This document shows positions 1 through 8,119 of a DNA stretch of 64,000 bases, piece by piece (the stretch's first letter is position 1; each line of letters begins with the position of its first letter). Under the pieces are notes generated by a model. That model was not told where the DNA came from, made no database searches, and saw only the letters and a program-made list of their open reading frames with translations. The position numbers and the translations under genes are program-made. The DNA is from Litchfieldia sinesaloumensis (GTDB lineage Bacteria; Bacillota; Bacilli; Bacillales; Bacillaceae_L): positions 3,074,057 through 3,138,056 of the forward strand of contig NZ_LT732529.1 of assembly GCF_900156865.1 (NCBI RefSeq), read 5' to 3'.

Positions 1-1118
1 TTGCTTGGGGAACGGAAAAGACTTTCGAAGAACAGCCGAGACCTTCAAGGTCTCATATCAACAAGTATACCAATGGGTTAAGAAGTACGAAATTATTGGG
101 GATGAAGCACTTAAAGATGGGCGTGGAAGGAAAAAGGAAGCAGCTGAATTAACACCAGAAGATAATTTCAAACTTCAGTTGAAAAAATTAGAAAGCGAAA
201 TCCGATTTGAAGATACATATTTAGCAATTCAAGAACTTCATGAGAAAGAAGATTTTAGTATTATCATGCTTTGTAAAATCGCTCGTATATAACGAGCAGC
301 TTACTATAAATGGTTAAAGCGTACACCTTCCGCAAGAGAACTTCAGAATGAAGTAATTATTAAAGAGATGAAAGCTATCCATGAAAAAGTGGAAGGCATC
401 TATGGTTATCGTAGAATGATGATGACCATAAATAGAAAACTAGATGAACGATTCAACCACAAACGCTTTTACAGACTAATGAAACTGGCTGGAATAAAGT
501 CTGTAATTCGAATAAAAAGGAAGCTTCATAAGCACTCTACTCCTCAACATGTGGCGGAAAACGTATTAAACCGCGAATTTGCCGCAGAAAAACCAAATAA
601 GAAATGTGTTACAGATGTAACAGAATTTAAATATGGTTCATCAAAGAAAGCTTATTTAAGCGCCATAAAAGATTTATATGATGGGTCTATTGTTAGTTAT
701 GTTTTAGGGCATTCAAATAATAATAAACTTGTTTTCGAGACCTTTGATCAAGCTATAAAGTCGTTGGATGGAGAACACCCACTTATTCATAGAAATCGTG
801 GTTTCCAATACACTTCTCATGGCTTTAAACGTAGAATAGACAAGGCAAAGATGACACTAAGTATGTCCAGAGTTGGAAGATGTATCGATAATGGACCAAT
901 GGAATCATTTTGGGGAACACTCAAATGCGAGAAGTACTATTTGCATAAATATGAGACATTTGAAGAATTAACTAAAGCTATAAACCAGTATATACATTTC
1001 TATAATCATGATAGATATCAAAAACGACTAAACGGCCTCAGCCCTATGGAATATAGAGCTAAAGCTGTTTAAACACCTTTTTATTATTTCCACTGTCTAC
1101 CTGACAGGGGGCAGTTCA
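1..1118 (+). mobile_element. Decayed IS3-family insertion sequence, left end outside window
   Basis: The element carries one broken IS3-family transposase reading frame. Its right end is placed at 1118: read inward on the minus strand, the terminus starts TGAACTGCCCCC and continues with TGTCAGGTAGACAG (1091-1118), which resembles the TG...CA ends of IS150-group IS3 elements. Only 3 bp (1119-1121), the right size for an IS3 target duplication, separate this end from the csrA stop codon at 1122-1124. The left end and its flank are not in the window, so the target duplication cannot be checked. The transposase lesions indicate an immobile copy. Confidence 0.75.
2..1072 (+). pseudogene. IS3-family transposase, broken by nonsense mutation and missing catalytic Asp
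   Basis: A single frame runs from the window edge to 1072. It has an N-terminal helix-turn-helix part (OrfA-like, around QVYQWVKKYEIIG) and an integrase core (OrfB-like) with TDVTEFKYG for the first Asp and NGPMESFWGTLKCE for the Glu. Two lesions are visible. A TAA at 290-292 interrupts the same frame between LCKIARI and RAAYYKWLKR, so the two open stretches 5-292 and 368-1072 are one gene. The usual HSDRG motif reads HRNRG, the catalytic Asp being Asn at 794-796. The TDVTEF context is also degraded, KKCV replacing the usual EKW. Both the stop and the lost Asp should abolish transposition. The 5' end is outside the window. Confidence 0.9.
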
Positions 1119-1121
1119 TGG

Positions 1122-1355
1122 TTAACGGGTATTTCTAAAATTTTTATTAAATTGTTTTAACAAATCAATCGAGGCTTGGGAGGCTTGATTGTTTTCGTTT
1201 TGAATTTCAAGGTAAACTTCTTTTCGATGAATTTCGACGTGCTTTGGTGCATCTATGCCAATTTTTATTTGTTCCCCACTTACTGATAAAATGGTAATTT
1301 CAATTTCATCACCAATCTTTATCGATTCATTGATCCGTCTCGTTAGTACAAGCAT
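1122..1355 (-). CDS. csrA: Carbon storage regulator CsrA
   Basis: CsrA is a small dimeric RNA-binding protein; in Bacillus it represses translation of flagellin (hag) mRNA and is sequestered by FliW. The 77 residues cover the whole family length, with the N-terminal [16 protein letters not shown] strand and the [14 protein letters not shown] segment that forms the RNA-binding surface. It is the last gene of the flgM-to-csrA series, 11 bp after fliW. The tail (NFRNTR) differs from typical Bacillus CsrA, and the coding region ends 3 bp from an IS3 end, so the insertion has removed or displaced the native terminator and separated csrA from the hag gene that normally follows. Recognition is secure. 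Confidence 0.97.
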   Translation of the reverse strand: MLVLTRRINESIKIGDEIEITILSVSGEQIKIGIDAPKHVEIHRKEVYLEIQNENNQASQASIDLLKQFNKNFRNTR

Positions 1356-1366
1356 GCTCCCACCTC

Positions 1367-1804
1367 CTATTTTGTTGATACTTTGTCAAAAATATTATGC
1401 TTTGTTTGGTAACTAGTATTTGTTAAGATTACCTGTTTGCCAAGTTTCTCTTTATTATTTATCACAATTGGTGCTTGTAGGTTTGCAGTTGTTTTTTCAA
1501 ACGGATCCTGGACGGTTAAGATTACATAGACAATAACATCTTTTTCCGATTCAAGCTGTAGTTGGTCAACAACTTGATCTTCAATAGTAAAATCGTACTC
1601 CTTAAAAAAGAAAAAAGGGTCAGTTATTACAAATGCAAGTTGAACATTCTCCACTGCCTGTAGTATTGAAATTCCCGTTTCCTCACCGAATGGTAAAATC
1701 ACGAATTTCTTATCTTCTAAAAAACCAGGAATACCATTCTCAAACGTAATAATCTCATTTTCATCTATATGTATCTCGCCATGGTATTTCGTATCTAGTT
1801 TCAT
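1367..1804 (-). CDS. fliW: Flagellar assembly factor FliW
   Basis: FliW binds both flagellin and CsrA: when flagellin is exported, freed FliW takes CsrA off hag mRNA, giving homeostatic control of flagellin. The 145-residue protein has the family's usual length and start ([30 protein letters not shown]) and the conserved segment around [14 protein letters not shown]. It sits between the DUF6470 gene and csrA, the standard Bacillus arrangement, with 11-12 bp gaps that imply translation from one transcript. Nothing in the sequence looks altered. Confidence 0.97.
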   Translation of the reverse strand: MKLDTKYHGEIHIDENEIITFENGIPGFLEDKKFVILPFGEETGISILQAVENVQLAFVITDPFFFFKEYDFTIEDQVVDQLQLESEKDVIVYVILTVQDPFEKTTANLQAPIVINNKEKLGKQVILTNTSYQTKHNIFDKVSTK

Positions 1805-1816
1805 TTTTTCACATCC

Positions 1817-2407
1817 TTATATCTCTAGCTCGTAGTTTACACCTACGAATTTTAAATTAGCAAAATCAACATTAAGTGACTGCCTTTGTTCAAGTGTTAT
1901 ATCGACTTTCCCTGGTGTATACTCGTGGATAGATTTATTGATGGTGGAATTAATTTTCGGCTTATTCACGTTCACCTGTATATCGACCTCAGCCGGTACA
2001 TAATTAGTCTTGACACTAAAATGTGATGGTATCCATCCAACGTTGAATTGTAATTCTGGTCCTTCGCTATTGCGTTTCGCAATTTGGGAAATTGGAGTAC
2101 CGCCATTTTCAATCTTCATTAACTCATTACCTTCTTGTGCACGTCTTGCAATTCCCTCAAGTGAATCTTGATAGCCTTTATCTGCAGCTTCTGCTATTCT
2201 TCGTGAAATATGTTTTAGATCCATATCAGCCCAGGCTTCTGTTTGGTCAATTGATAGCTTTCCTGGTGTAGTTTCTATCAACAGTTCAGCCGTTGGCTGT
2301 TCGATAGATAAATCTGCCTTTGGTTGTTGAATTTCTTGAACTGGTTTTGTTGTTTGAATTCCAATTTTAGCACTTTGTGAATTTAAGCGAATTTGTGCTA
2401 ACTCCAT
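1817..2407 (-). CDS. yviE: YviE-like DUF6470 protein of the flagellar operon
   Basis: This 196-residue protein matches the YviE/DUF6470 position between flgL and fliW. The start MELAQIRLNSQSAKIGIQT and the C-terminal strand-rich part (FVGVNYELEI) are typical. It has no signal peptide or membrane segment. The middle is rich in short beta-like repeats with Pro and Thr (KADLSIEQPTAELLIETTPGK). Its function is not established; location suggests a cytoplasmic role tied to late flagellar assembly. It lies 45 bp after flgL and 12 bp before fliW. Confidence 0.85.
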   Translation of the reverse strand: MELAQIRLNSQSAKIGIQTTKPVQEIQQPKADLSIEQPTAELLIETTPGKLSIDQTEAWADMDLKHISRRIAEAADKGYQDSLEGIARRAQEGNELMKIENGGTPISQIAKRNSEGPELQFNVGWIPSHFSVKTNYVPAEVDIQVNVNKPKINSTINKSIHEYTPGKVDITLEQRQSLNVDFANLKFVGVNYELEI

Positions 2408-2452
2408 TAGTATATCGCTCCTATCAAAAAAGCTATCTCATAACAAGATAGC

Positions 2453-3331
2453 TTAACGTAAAAAGTCCATTAGTGTTGGTTGAATAATTCTAGATCCAAT
2501 ACCCAGTGATGCGCGGTGTACGGCTTCTGCGGTTGTTAAACCAATAATCACCTTTTCCATTTCGGCATCTTCATTCTCAGAAATTATTTTATTGGCAATG
2601 ACTTCTTGTGAACCAAGTCGATCATCAATAAGTTCAATCCGATTGTATCTTGCACCTAGATCAGCTCGAACTGCAATAACGTTCGTCATATGAGAATCTA
2701 GAGAATCGAGGTAACTGCTAACATCACCGTCAGAATTTAAATCATTTACTAGGTTATCAAGCTCAGTAAAAATATCATTTGTATTACTACCTTTTAATAA
2801 ATCATTAGGCTTTACATTCACATTGATATGGACATTCTTAGAAACTTCTAGTAAAACATCATTTGTTGATAACGAAATTTGATTACCTGCCAAATTTACC
2901 GGCGCATCTGTGGTATTCGTACCATTAAAGAGATGTTTATTCCCAACCTTCGTATTAGCAATCGTTGCAATATGCTCTTTTAATTGCTTAATTTCAACTG
3001 CGATATTTTCTTTTTCATCCGGTCCATTCGTACCTGTGCTAGCCTGTACAGTTAACTCTCTGACACGTTGCAATGCCTGTGTCATTTTATCCATCGCATC
3101 GTCAGAAGATTCCATCCATGTATATGCCTCTGATAGGTTACGCTTATATTGTTCAATTTCATTAAGGTCAGTCCGGTATCTCATTCCCTTAATCGCGATA
3201 ACGGGATCATCCGATGGTTTGGTAATCTTCTTTTGTGTATTCAATTGATCTTGATATTTTCCAAGTCTTTCATAGCTGTTGCTTAGGTTTCGCAACATAT
3301 TATTCGTAAGCATCGTTTGTGTTACGCGCAT
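2453..3331 (-). CDS. flgL: Flagellar hook-filament junction protein FlgL (HAP3)
   Basis: FlgL forms the second junction layer between hook and filament and is exported by the flagellar type III system with FlgN as chaperone. The N-terminus MRVTQTMLTNNMLRNLSNS and the C-terminal helix ending IIQPTLMDFLR are the flagellin-like coiled-coil ends expected of HAP3, and SDDPVIAIKGMRYRTDL is the conserved flagellin N-domain motif. At 292 residues it has normal Bacillus length. The gene begins 9 bp after flgK, so the pair is probably translationally coupled. Confidence 0.97.
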   Translation of the reverse strand: MRVTQTMLTNNMLRNLSNSYERLGKYQDQLNTQKKITKPSDDPVIAIKGMRYRTDLNEIEQYKRNLSEAYTWMESSDDAMDKMTQALQRVRELTVQASTGTNGPDEKENIAVEIKQLKEHIATIANTKVGNKHLFNGTNTTDAPVNLAGNQISLSTNDVLLEVSKNVHINVNVKPNDLLKGSNTNDIFTELDNLVNDLNSDGDVSSYLDSLDSHMTNVIAVRADLGARYNRIELIDDRLGSQEVIANKIISENEDAEMEKVIIGLTTAEAVHRASLGIGSRIIQPTLMDFLR

Positions 3332-3340
3332 GTTTTACAC

Positions 3341-4894
3341 CTACCTTCCGCCAGTTCCTAGTCCGTTTATGATACGTTCAAGCATTTCATCAAGTACTGT
3401 AATCATTCTTGCTGAACCGTTGTATGCGTGTTGGAATTTAATCATGTTTGTCATTTCTTCATCTAGTGAAACCGCACTTATCGATTGGCGTCGATTTTCA
3501 ACTGAATCCTTCAGAACGGCTGAATTATCTGCCATCCGAATGGATTCCTGTGAATCTACTCCCATTGAACCAATAAGGGATTCGTAGAAAGTTTGAATGC
3601 TACCTGCTGTAATCGGAAAACCAGGTATTTTTCCAAAATCATCATTTTTCACATTTGCTAGATTTGTAGCATTATAACCATTACCAGACTCACCTTGAAT
3701 CGTAGAAACGGCGATATGACTGATATTATCAATGTTAGAAGATACTTTCATTGTTGCAGCTGCATTTTTATAACCATTAGTAAATGGCTCAAAAAAGTCT
3801 CCACCTGCAACACTCTCTTCAGTTGAAGTCTTCAGTGTATAACCTTGGTTATGGACATTATTAAATTGCATCGCAAATGAATACGCCATTTTATCAAGGT
3901 CATCTATCATTTTCGAGTAAATTCCTTTTTCATTTCCATTGGCGTCAACATATCCAAAGGATTCTACTAATGCTTTTAATTCTCCATTTCGAACAATAGG
4001 GATGGCTTGTCCATCTAGTTGAAATCCTGTGACGGAACCAGTTGGCTGGTCGTTTACTCCGTCTCCGTCAGAATCCATAGCTGGAGCAACTGAAAGCTTT
4101 TTATAATTGCTGCCATCTATTAACTTCGTTTCTGTCCCATTTTCGCCAACGATAGAGATATCTAGTATTCCTTCTGCTACGGGAAGTGAGTCTCCACCAC
4201 TACTTCTTGGAGGATGCACTTTGATTTCAACAAACTTAGACAACTCATCAATCAATCGATCGCGCTCGTCGTACAAATCGTTCGGTAAATATCCAACAGG
4301 TTCTATCTCGGAAATTTGCTTATTAATCTTGCTGATTTGATCAGAAAGCGAGTTTACTGTTTTCACAGTTACACTGATTTGTTTACCAAAGTCATCTTTT
4401 ATCGCAGTTAGCGAGTTTGATAGATAGTTGAATGTATTAGCTACCATTTCACCACGTTGGCGCACTACCGAACGTGCTCCCTGGTCTTCTGGGTTTGCCG
4501 CTAAGTCTTGCAATGACTGCCAAAATTGGTTCATCGTATTCGCAAGGCCAGTTTCAGTTGGCTCATTCATAATTTCTTCCATCTTCCCTAATGCATTTGC
4601 ACGAGTTTCCCAGTAGCTTGTTTTTGTTTGCTCACCACGAAATTGAACGTCTAAAAAGCTTTCGCGCACACGCTGGATTGTACCTGCCTCTACACCAGTT
4701 CCAATCTGACCAGGCATTCTTTCAGCATTAAGCCCAGGAGACGGAAATGGATTTGATTGAACAAAATTAACACGTTGTCTTGAGTAACCAGGTGTATTTG
4801 CATTCGCTATATTGTGTCCAGTTGTATATAACGCACTTTGCTGTGTCATCATGCCACGGCGTGCTGTTTCTAATCCATGAAAAGTTGATACCAT
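3341..4894 (-). CDS. flgK: Flagellar hook-associated protein FlgK (HAP1)
   Basis: FlgK is the first hook-filament junction protein. The 517-residue product starts with STFHGLETARRGMMTQQSAL and contains the flagellar rod/hook signature NIANANTPGYSRQRV; the C-terminus has SVSLDEEMTNMIKFQHAYN, the conserved HAP1 C-terminal motif. A strong AGGAGG ribosome site lies 6 nt before the ATG. Directly upstream of that site are two small palindromes (4907-4942) that separate flgK from flgN. Confidence 0.97.
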   Translation of the reverse strand: MVSTFHGLETARRGMMTQQSALYTTGHNIANANTPGYSRQRVNFVQSNPFPSPGLNAERMPGQIGTGVEAGTIQRVRESFLDVQFRGEQTKTSYWETRANALGKMEEIMNEPTETGLANTMNQFWQSLQDLAANPEDQGARSVVRQRGEMVANTFNYLSNSLTAIKDDFGKQISVTVKTVNSLSDQISKINKQISEIEPVGYLPNDLYDERDRLIDELSKFVEIKVHPPRSSGGDSLPVAEGILDISIVGENGTETKLIDGSNYKKLSVAPAMDSDGDGVNDQPTGSVTGFQLDGQAIPIVRNGELKALVESFGYVDANGNEKGIYSKMIDDLDKMAYSFAMQFNNVHNQGYTLKTSTEESVAGGDFFEPFTNGYKNAAATMKVSSNIDNISHIAVSTIQGESGNGYNATNLANVKNDDFGKIPGFPITAGSIQTFYESLIGSMGVDSQESIRMADNSAVLKDSVENRRQSISAVSLDEEMTNMIKFQHAYNGSARMITVLDEMLERIINGLGTGGR

Positions 4895-4906
4895 TTTTTC
4901 CTCCTC

Positions 4907-4942
4907 GGGGCCTGACCCCCACTGTGATAAAGTATTACAGTG
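4907..4942. repeat. Two adjacent small palindromes in the flgN-flgK gap
   Basis: The 66-bp gap holds GGGGCCTGACCCC (4907-4919), an imperfect palindrome, directly followed by a 23-nt hairpin with 6-bp arms CACTGT/ACAGTG (4920-4942). The first abuts the flgK ribosome binding site. The layout resembles small dispersed intergenic palindromes, or an RNA processing/stability element between flgN and flgK. No T-tract follows, so it is not a standard terminator. Confidence 0.5.
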
Positions 4943-4960
4943 TTAAAGTGAATAAAAGAG

Positions 4961-5443
4961 TTAAGCTTTCGAGTCAAACATCGAGCGTGCTTGCTTTTTC
5001 TCTTTTGTTCCCGCTGGGTTTCCGTAGGTTGCAGTTTGCTCGTGCGGCATAAGCATGTCCATTGACATGTTCACATACTGCAGTGACTGGTGTGTGAGCT
5101 GTTGGTTTAATTCGTTCACTGCCTTTAAGTCTGCAGTCACATTAACCAGTTCTTCATGTAATTCCACAAGTTCTGATCGCACAGGCTCCTTTGAAGCCTC
5201 AATACATTTAGACAATGTCTTCTCTTGAACCCGTGGTCCAAGCAGCTTTTCAACAATGGCAATCCGTTCGTTTTCCACTTGTCTGATGGCTAGAATGTAT
5301 TTCTGCTCTTCCTTCATTTGTTCGTTGAGGGCATCAATGTCACCTTTTTTCAAGATGTCTGTTTTACGCTCTGAAAGCTTAAGTAAGTTCTGATGTAACA
5401 GTAGTATCTTTTTTAGCGTTGTGACTAAGTTTTCAGCTGACAT
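4961..5443 (-). CDS. flgN: Flagellar export chaperone FlgN
   Basis: FlgN is the cytoplasmic export chaperone for FlgK and FlgL. The 160-residue protein is almost entirely helical, with the FlgN start SAENLVTTLKKILLLHQNLLKLSERKT and a Glu/Lys/Gln-rich long helical hairpin (KKGDIDALNEQMKEEQKY). It lies between flgM and flgK as in B. subtilis (yvyG). No signal peptide or membrane segment is present. Confidence 0.93.
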   Translation of the reverse strand: MSAENLVTTLKKILLLHQNLLKLSERKTDILKKGDIDALNEQMKEEQKYILAIRQVENERIAIVEKLLGPRVQEKTLSKCIEASKEPVRSELVELHEELVNVTADLKAVNELNQQLTHQSLQYVNMSMDMLMPHEQTATYGNPAGTKEKKQARSMFDSKA

Positions 5444-5463
5444 AATGACCCTCCGTTCTCAAA

Positions 5464-5724
5464 CTACTTTTTAAAATAAAAATCGTATACGCTTTTCGCA
5501 ACGTCTTCTGCGTTCACCTTATAGGTTCCGCTTTGAACTTGTTGCTTGAGCGCTTCAACCTTTTCCTGACGAGCTACTGTTATTGGTGATGTTTCTTGTA
5601 GTTGCTTTGCAGCAGAAGAAATTTCAACCTTGTCTGTCTGCGCTGACTTTTCAGTAGCAGCCATTTTGTTCATTTGCTTTTTATATGGATTCATTCCTAC
5701 TGGACCGAATTGATTAATCTTCAT
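5464..5724 (-). CDS. flgM: Anti-sigma-D factor FlgM
   Basis: FlgM binds and inhibits the flagellar sigma factor SigD until hook completion. The 86-residue protein has the conserved N-terminal MKINQFGPVGMNPYKK and the C-terminal inhibitory helices (KVEALKQQVQSGTYKVNAEDVAKSV). A SigD-type promoter lies 44-70 bp upstream, matching the known feedback design in which SigD drives its own inhibitor. The gene is followed after 20 bp by flgN. Confidence 0.95.
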   Translation of the reverse strand: MKINQFGPVGMNPYKKQMNKMAATEKSAQTDKVEISSAAKQLQETSPITVARQEKVEALKQQVQSGTYKVNAEDVAKSVYDFYFKK

Positions 5725-5767
5725 CGTAAAACCTCGCTTTCTCTCCGAATCGCACGTCTTTTTATTA

Positions 5768-5794
5768 TTATCGGTAAGAACGCGATATTGTTTA
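5768..5794 (-). promoter_or_regulatory. SigD promoter upstream of flgM
   Basis: On the minus strand, TAAA (5791-5794) is followed after exactly 15 nt by ACCGATAA (5768-5775). The SigD consensus is TAAA-N14-16-GCCGATAT, so only the first and last bases of the -10 differ. B. subtilis flgM also has a SigD promoter at this position. The -35 lies immediately beyond the end of yvyF (stop at 5800). Confidence 0.85.
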
Positions 5795-5799
5795 GTATT

Positions 5800-6204
5800 T
5801 TACTTTACAAAATACGTTCTTTTTTCACGTTCACGAAGCTCTTTTAACCGTTCCTCTTCTTTTTCGAAGGTGGATAGCTCGGTTCTTAGTTCCTTTGCAC
5901 AATCGTCGCATAAATTTCCTTCGCGTATTAGGGTGCTACATTTCTGACATGGATATCCAAGGTTAGGGAATTGTGCTAGTTTAAGCTTACCTGTCCGTAT
6001 GAATTTTATAATTAATTCTTCATCGACACCGGTTCCTTGTGATGCCTCTAGAATTGTTGCAGTTCGGTTTTCACGTTTACGAATAAATGTATAAACCGTT
6101 TCAAACGCCATTTGTTCTTCTTTATAGCATTTTTCACAAACATCACGAAGATTTGTTTTAACAAAAAGACCACCACAATTAGGGCAATTCATTAGTTCAC
6201 CCAT
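5800..6204 (-). CDS. yvyF: YvyF, TIGR03826-type flagellar operon protein
   Basis: The 134-residue protein belongs to the YvyF family found between comFC and flgM in bacilli. It has an N-terminal zinc-binding CPNCGG...CEKC knuckle, a middle helix-turn-helix-like part (TGVDEELIIKFIRTGKL) and a second Cys pair set CQKC...CDDC, ending in a charged helix (EKEEERLKELREREKR). In some bacilli it is described as a flagellar regulatory protein, but its activity is not settled. ATG at 6204 has AGGAG nine nt upstream. Confidence 0.88.
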   Translation of the reverse strand: MGELMNCPNCGGLFVKTNLRDVCEKCYKEEQMAFETVYTFIRKRENRTATILEASQGTGVDEELIIKFIRTGKLKLAQFPNLGYPCQKCSTLIREGNLCDDCAKELRTELSTFEKEEERLKELREREKRTYFVK

Positions 6205-6240
6205 CGTAAATCACTCCTGTACACCTTTTTTCTATCTATT

Positions 6241-6265
6241 ATATCGGTGTTTTAGCAGATGTTTA
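6241..6265 (-). promoter_or_regulatory. Possible SigD-like site upstream of yvyF
   Basis: The minus strand shows TAAA (6262-6265), a 13-nt spacer and ACCGATAT (6241-6248). The -10 matches SigD well but the spacer is shorter than the usual 14-16 nt. It could be a weak SigD promoter for yvyF or chance in AT-rich DNA. Confidence 0.3.
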
Positions 6266-6287
6266 TAGTGTCAGTTTTTTGAAAAAA

Positions 6288-6992
6288 TTAGCCCCTCATC
6301 AACGTCAACGACGAAACTGTCTTCGCCCCAGCCTCTAGTAACACTTTCCCAGCCTGCCGCAACGTAGATCCTGTGGTATAAATATCATCGATTAGTAGAA
6401 TGTCTTTATCTGTTACTTCACCAACTACTCGGAACACATTTTCTCCCGAAATCCGCTCGGTTCGGCCTTTTTTCGATTGTTTCTCTAAATGCGTACGTGC
6501 TAGTACTTCATGAACGGGCATGTCCAACAAACCGGCCAGCGCGCTTGCTTGATTAAACCCACGTTCATATAGACGCTCGTCACTTAATGGAATTGGAACG
6601 ATAAAATAGGAAGGATTAAAATGAGTTTTGAATGCTTTTTTAAGAGGTGTTTTATAAATAGAGGATATAGCGTAGTCACCACGGAATTTATAGAGGGATA
6701 TCACATCTTTAGCAAAATCATTGTAGAGGTAAATCGATTGGTTCTTTTTAAGTACACCCTGCCAGTATGAATCGTTTTCCCATCGAACACAGTCATAACA
6801 GAGGTTTCCTTCTCTGTACTCACCTGGCACATCGCTAAAAGGACGACTACAGATTTCACAACGTTCACCGTCAATTTTTTCAAATTTATCGCTGCAGGAT
6901 GAACACAGTGGATCAGGTGCTGCCAGCGAAAACAGGGTTGCCCATGAATCCACCTCTTCAAATGAAAGATGGCACAGCATGCATGTAGACAT
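6288..6992 (-). CDS. comFC: ComFC, competence phosphoribosyltransferase-like protein
   Basis: ComFC is needed for natural transformation, acting after DNA uptake with the ComFA helicase. The 234-residue protein has an N-terminal zinc-finger part (CMLC...CSSC, then CEIC...CYDC) and a C-terminal phosphoribosyltransferase fold with the PRPP-binding motif DILLIDDIYTTGSTLRQAG. Its start lies 3 bp after the comFB stop, so the two are coupled. Length and motifs are normal for the family. Confidence 0.95.
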   Translation of the reverse strand: MSTCMLCHLSFEEVDSWATLFSLAAPDPLCSSCSDKFEKIDGERCEICSRPFSDVPGEYREGNLCYDCVRWENDSYWQGVLKKNQSIYLYNDFAKDVISLYKFRGDYAISSIYKTPLKKAFKTHFNPSYFIVPIPLSDERLYERGFNQASALAGLLDMPVHEVLARTHLEKQSKKGRTERISGENVFRVVGEVTDKDILLIDDIYTTGSTLRQAGKVLLEAGAKTVSSLTLMRG

Positions 6993-6995
6993 AGC

Positions 6996-7277
6996 TCAAC
7001 TCCTTTTTAAATTTTCACATTGAGGATTTTTTGCGACGATACTTACAGCTTCGGCAATTTTGACATAAATATTAGCCATCATTTGTTTATCAAAATATTG
7101 CGCTTTCACATACGCCACGCCATTTTCCTTCGAGACATAACGTGGTGTTAAACTATTTAATGTGAGGGCGAATACATCGTTTTTACATTGTTCACATCGA
7201 CATGGTAGATTGTATTCGGACCAATTTTCATTGATTGCTTCTGCGACTAGCGGCTCCATTGCGTTAAAGACCTTCAC
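6996..7277 (-). CDS. comFB: ComFB, late competence development protein
   Basis: The 93-residue ComFB-family protein has the typical start MKVFNAMEPLVAEAINENW and the zinc-binding CRCEQC segment followed by DVFALTLNSLTPRYV. ComFB proteins are encoded in comF operons of bacilli; a transformation role is not proven, and related proteins in cyanobacteria bind cyclic dinucleotides. Here the gene is split from comFA by a sortase gene and a terminator, so it may start its own transcript with comFC. Confidence 0.92.
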   Translation of the reverse strand: MKVFNAMEPLVAEAINENWSEYNLPCRCEQCKNDVFALTLNSLTPRYVSKENGVAYVKAQYFDKQMMANIYVKIAEAVSIVAKNPQCENLKRS

Positions 7278-7434
7278 ACGAAACTCCCCATTCTCTTCTA
7301 ACTACCCTTATTATTGCACAATAAACATAAATTGGAAATATTTTTATTTATTCCTCATTTAACCATAATAGATTTCAAATCGACTTGTAAATTCCCCTTT
7401 TGGCCTAGAAATGCCTACTTCTTCCGTATTAGAA

Positions 7435-7461
7435 AAACCCTAAGTTGGGAGCTTAGGGTTT
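7435..7461 (-). terminator. Terminator after the sortase gene
   Basis: A 10-bp stem (AAACCCTAAG at 7452-7461 on the minus strand pairing with 7435-7444), 7-nt loop, then a T-rich tract read leftward. It lies just after the sortase stop at 7466 and separates sortase/comFA transcription from comFB-comFC. Confidence 0.85.
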
Positions 7462-7465
7462 CTCA

Positions 7466-8053
7466 TTAATCTACCATTTTTGCATAAAAAATAAATCGGT
7501 CTGGTGCATTTCCAATGTATCCGAATGGATAACAGGTTGTCACAACAAGTTCTTCGTTTGGAGCCGTTGATTTAATAATCGTTCGATCATCCGCATCGAC
7601 AATTTTTGTATCGACAATTTCATAGGTGAATTCGCCGTATTCCAATTTCACAACAAAGGTGTCGCCAATTTCGAGCTCGTCAAACCGTCTAAAAACAGTA
7701 TCTCGGTGACCTGATAAAACAATTTGATCATTTTGCGTTGGAAGCGCGGTGCCAGTGTAATGTCCAACGCCTACCTCGAGCTCTTCCTCATCTGTTCCTT
7801 CAATAATTGGCATTGATTTACCAAGCTTCGGTACCTCTAGAACGCCCATTGTATCGCCTTTTTCGTAAGTTGGAATGACAATTTCCTTGTCGATTTGCTC
7901 GTTAGCAGGAGGGGAAGATATTAGTTCCTCCGCTTGAACCAATGCATCTTTTTGTGCCTGATTGGAATCCCAAATTTGAAAAATTGAATAACCTGTCAAT
8001 GATAGTCCGCCGATGATGAACAAAAGTGCAACCGTATAAATACCCTTTTTCAC
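7466..8053 (-). CDS. Class D sortase
   Basis: Sortases cleave C-terminal sorting signals and join surface proteins to peptidoglycan. The 195-residue protein has an N-terminal membrane anchor (residues about 5-27) and a sortase fold with catalytic His in VLSGHRDTVFRRF, Cys in VVTTCYPFGYIG and Arg in APDRFIFYA. The short length, single N-terminal anchor and TTCYPF sequence fit class D. Known Bacillus class D enzymes (B. anthracis SrtC) prefer LPNTA, and the large protease at 11642-16150 ends in an LPSTA signal, so it is the obvious local substrate. The gene occurs between comFA and comFB, which is not the B. subtilis arrangement. Confidence 0.92.
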   Translation of the reverse strand: MKKGIYTVALLFIIGGLSLTGYSIFQIWDSNQAQKDALVQAEELISSPPANEQIDKEIVIPTYEKGDTMGVLEVPKLGKSMPIIEGTDEEELEVGVGHYTGTALPTQNDQIVLSGHRDTVFRRFDELEIGDTFVVKLEYGEFTYEIVDTKIVDADDRTIIKSTAPNEELVVTTCYPFGYIGNAPDRFIFYAKMVD

Positions 8054-8119
8054 TGGAAAACACCGCCTTATTCGTACTTTGTCCGTTACCTTTAATCATA
8101 ATAAAAATAACGCTTAAAA

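Noticed and set aside
2910-4616. Plus-strand open frames opposite flgL and flgK
   Set aside because: Antisense to secure flagellar genes, no ribosome sites and no recognisable protein pattern.
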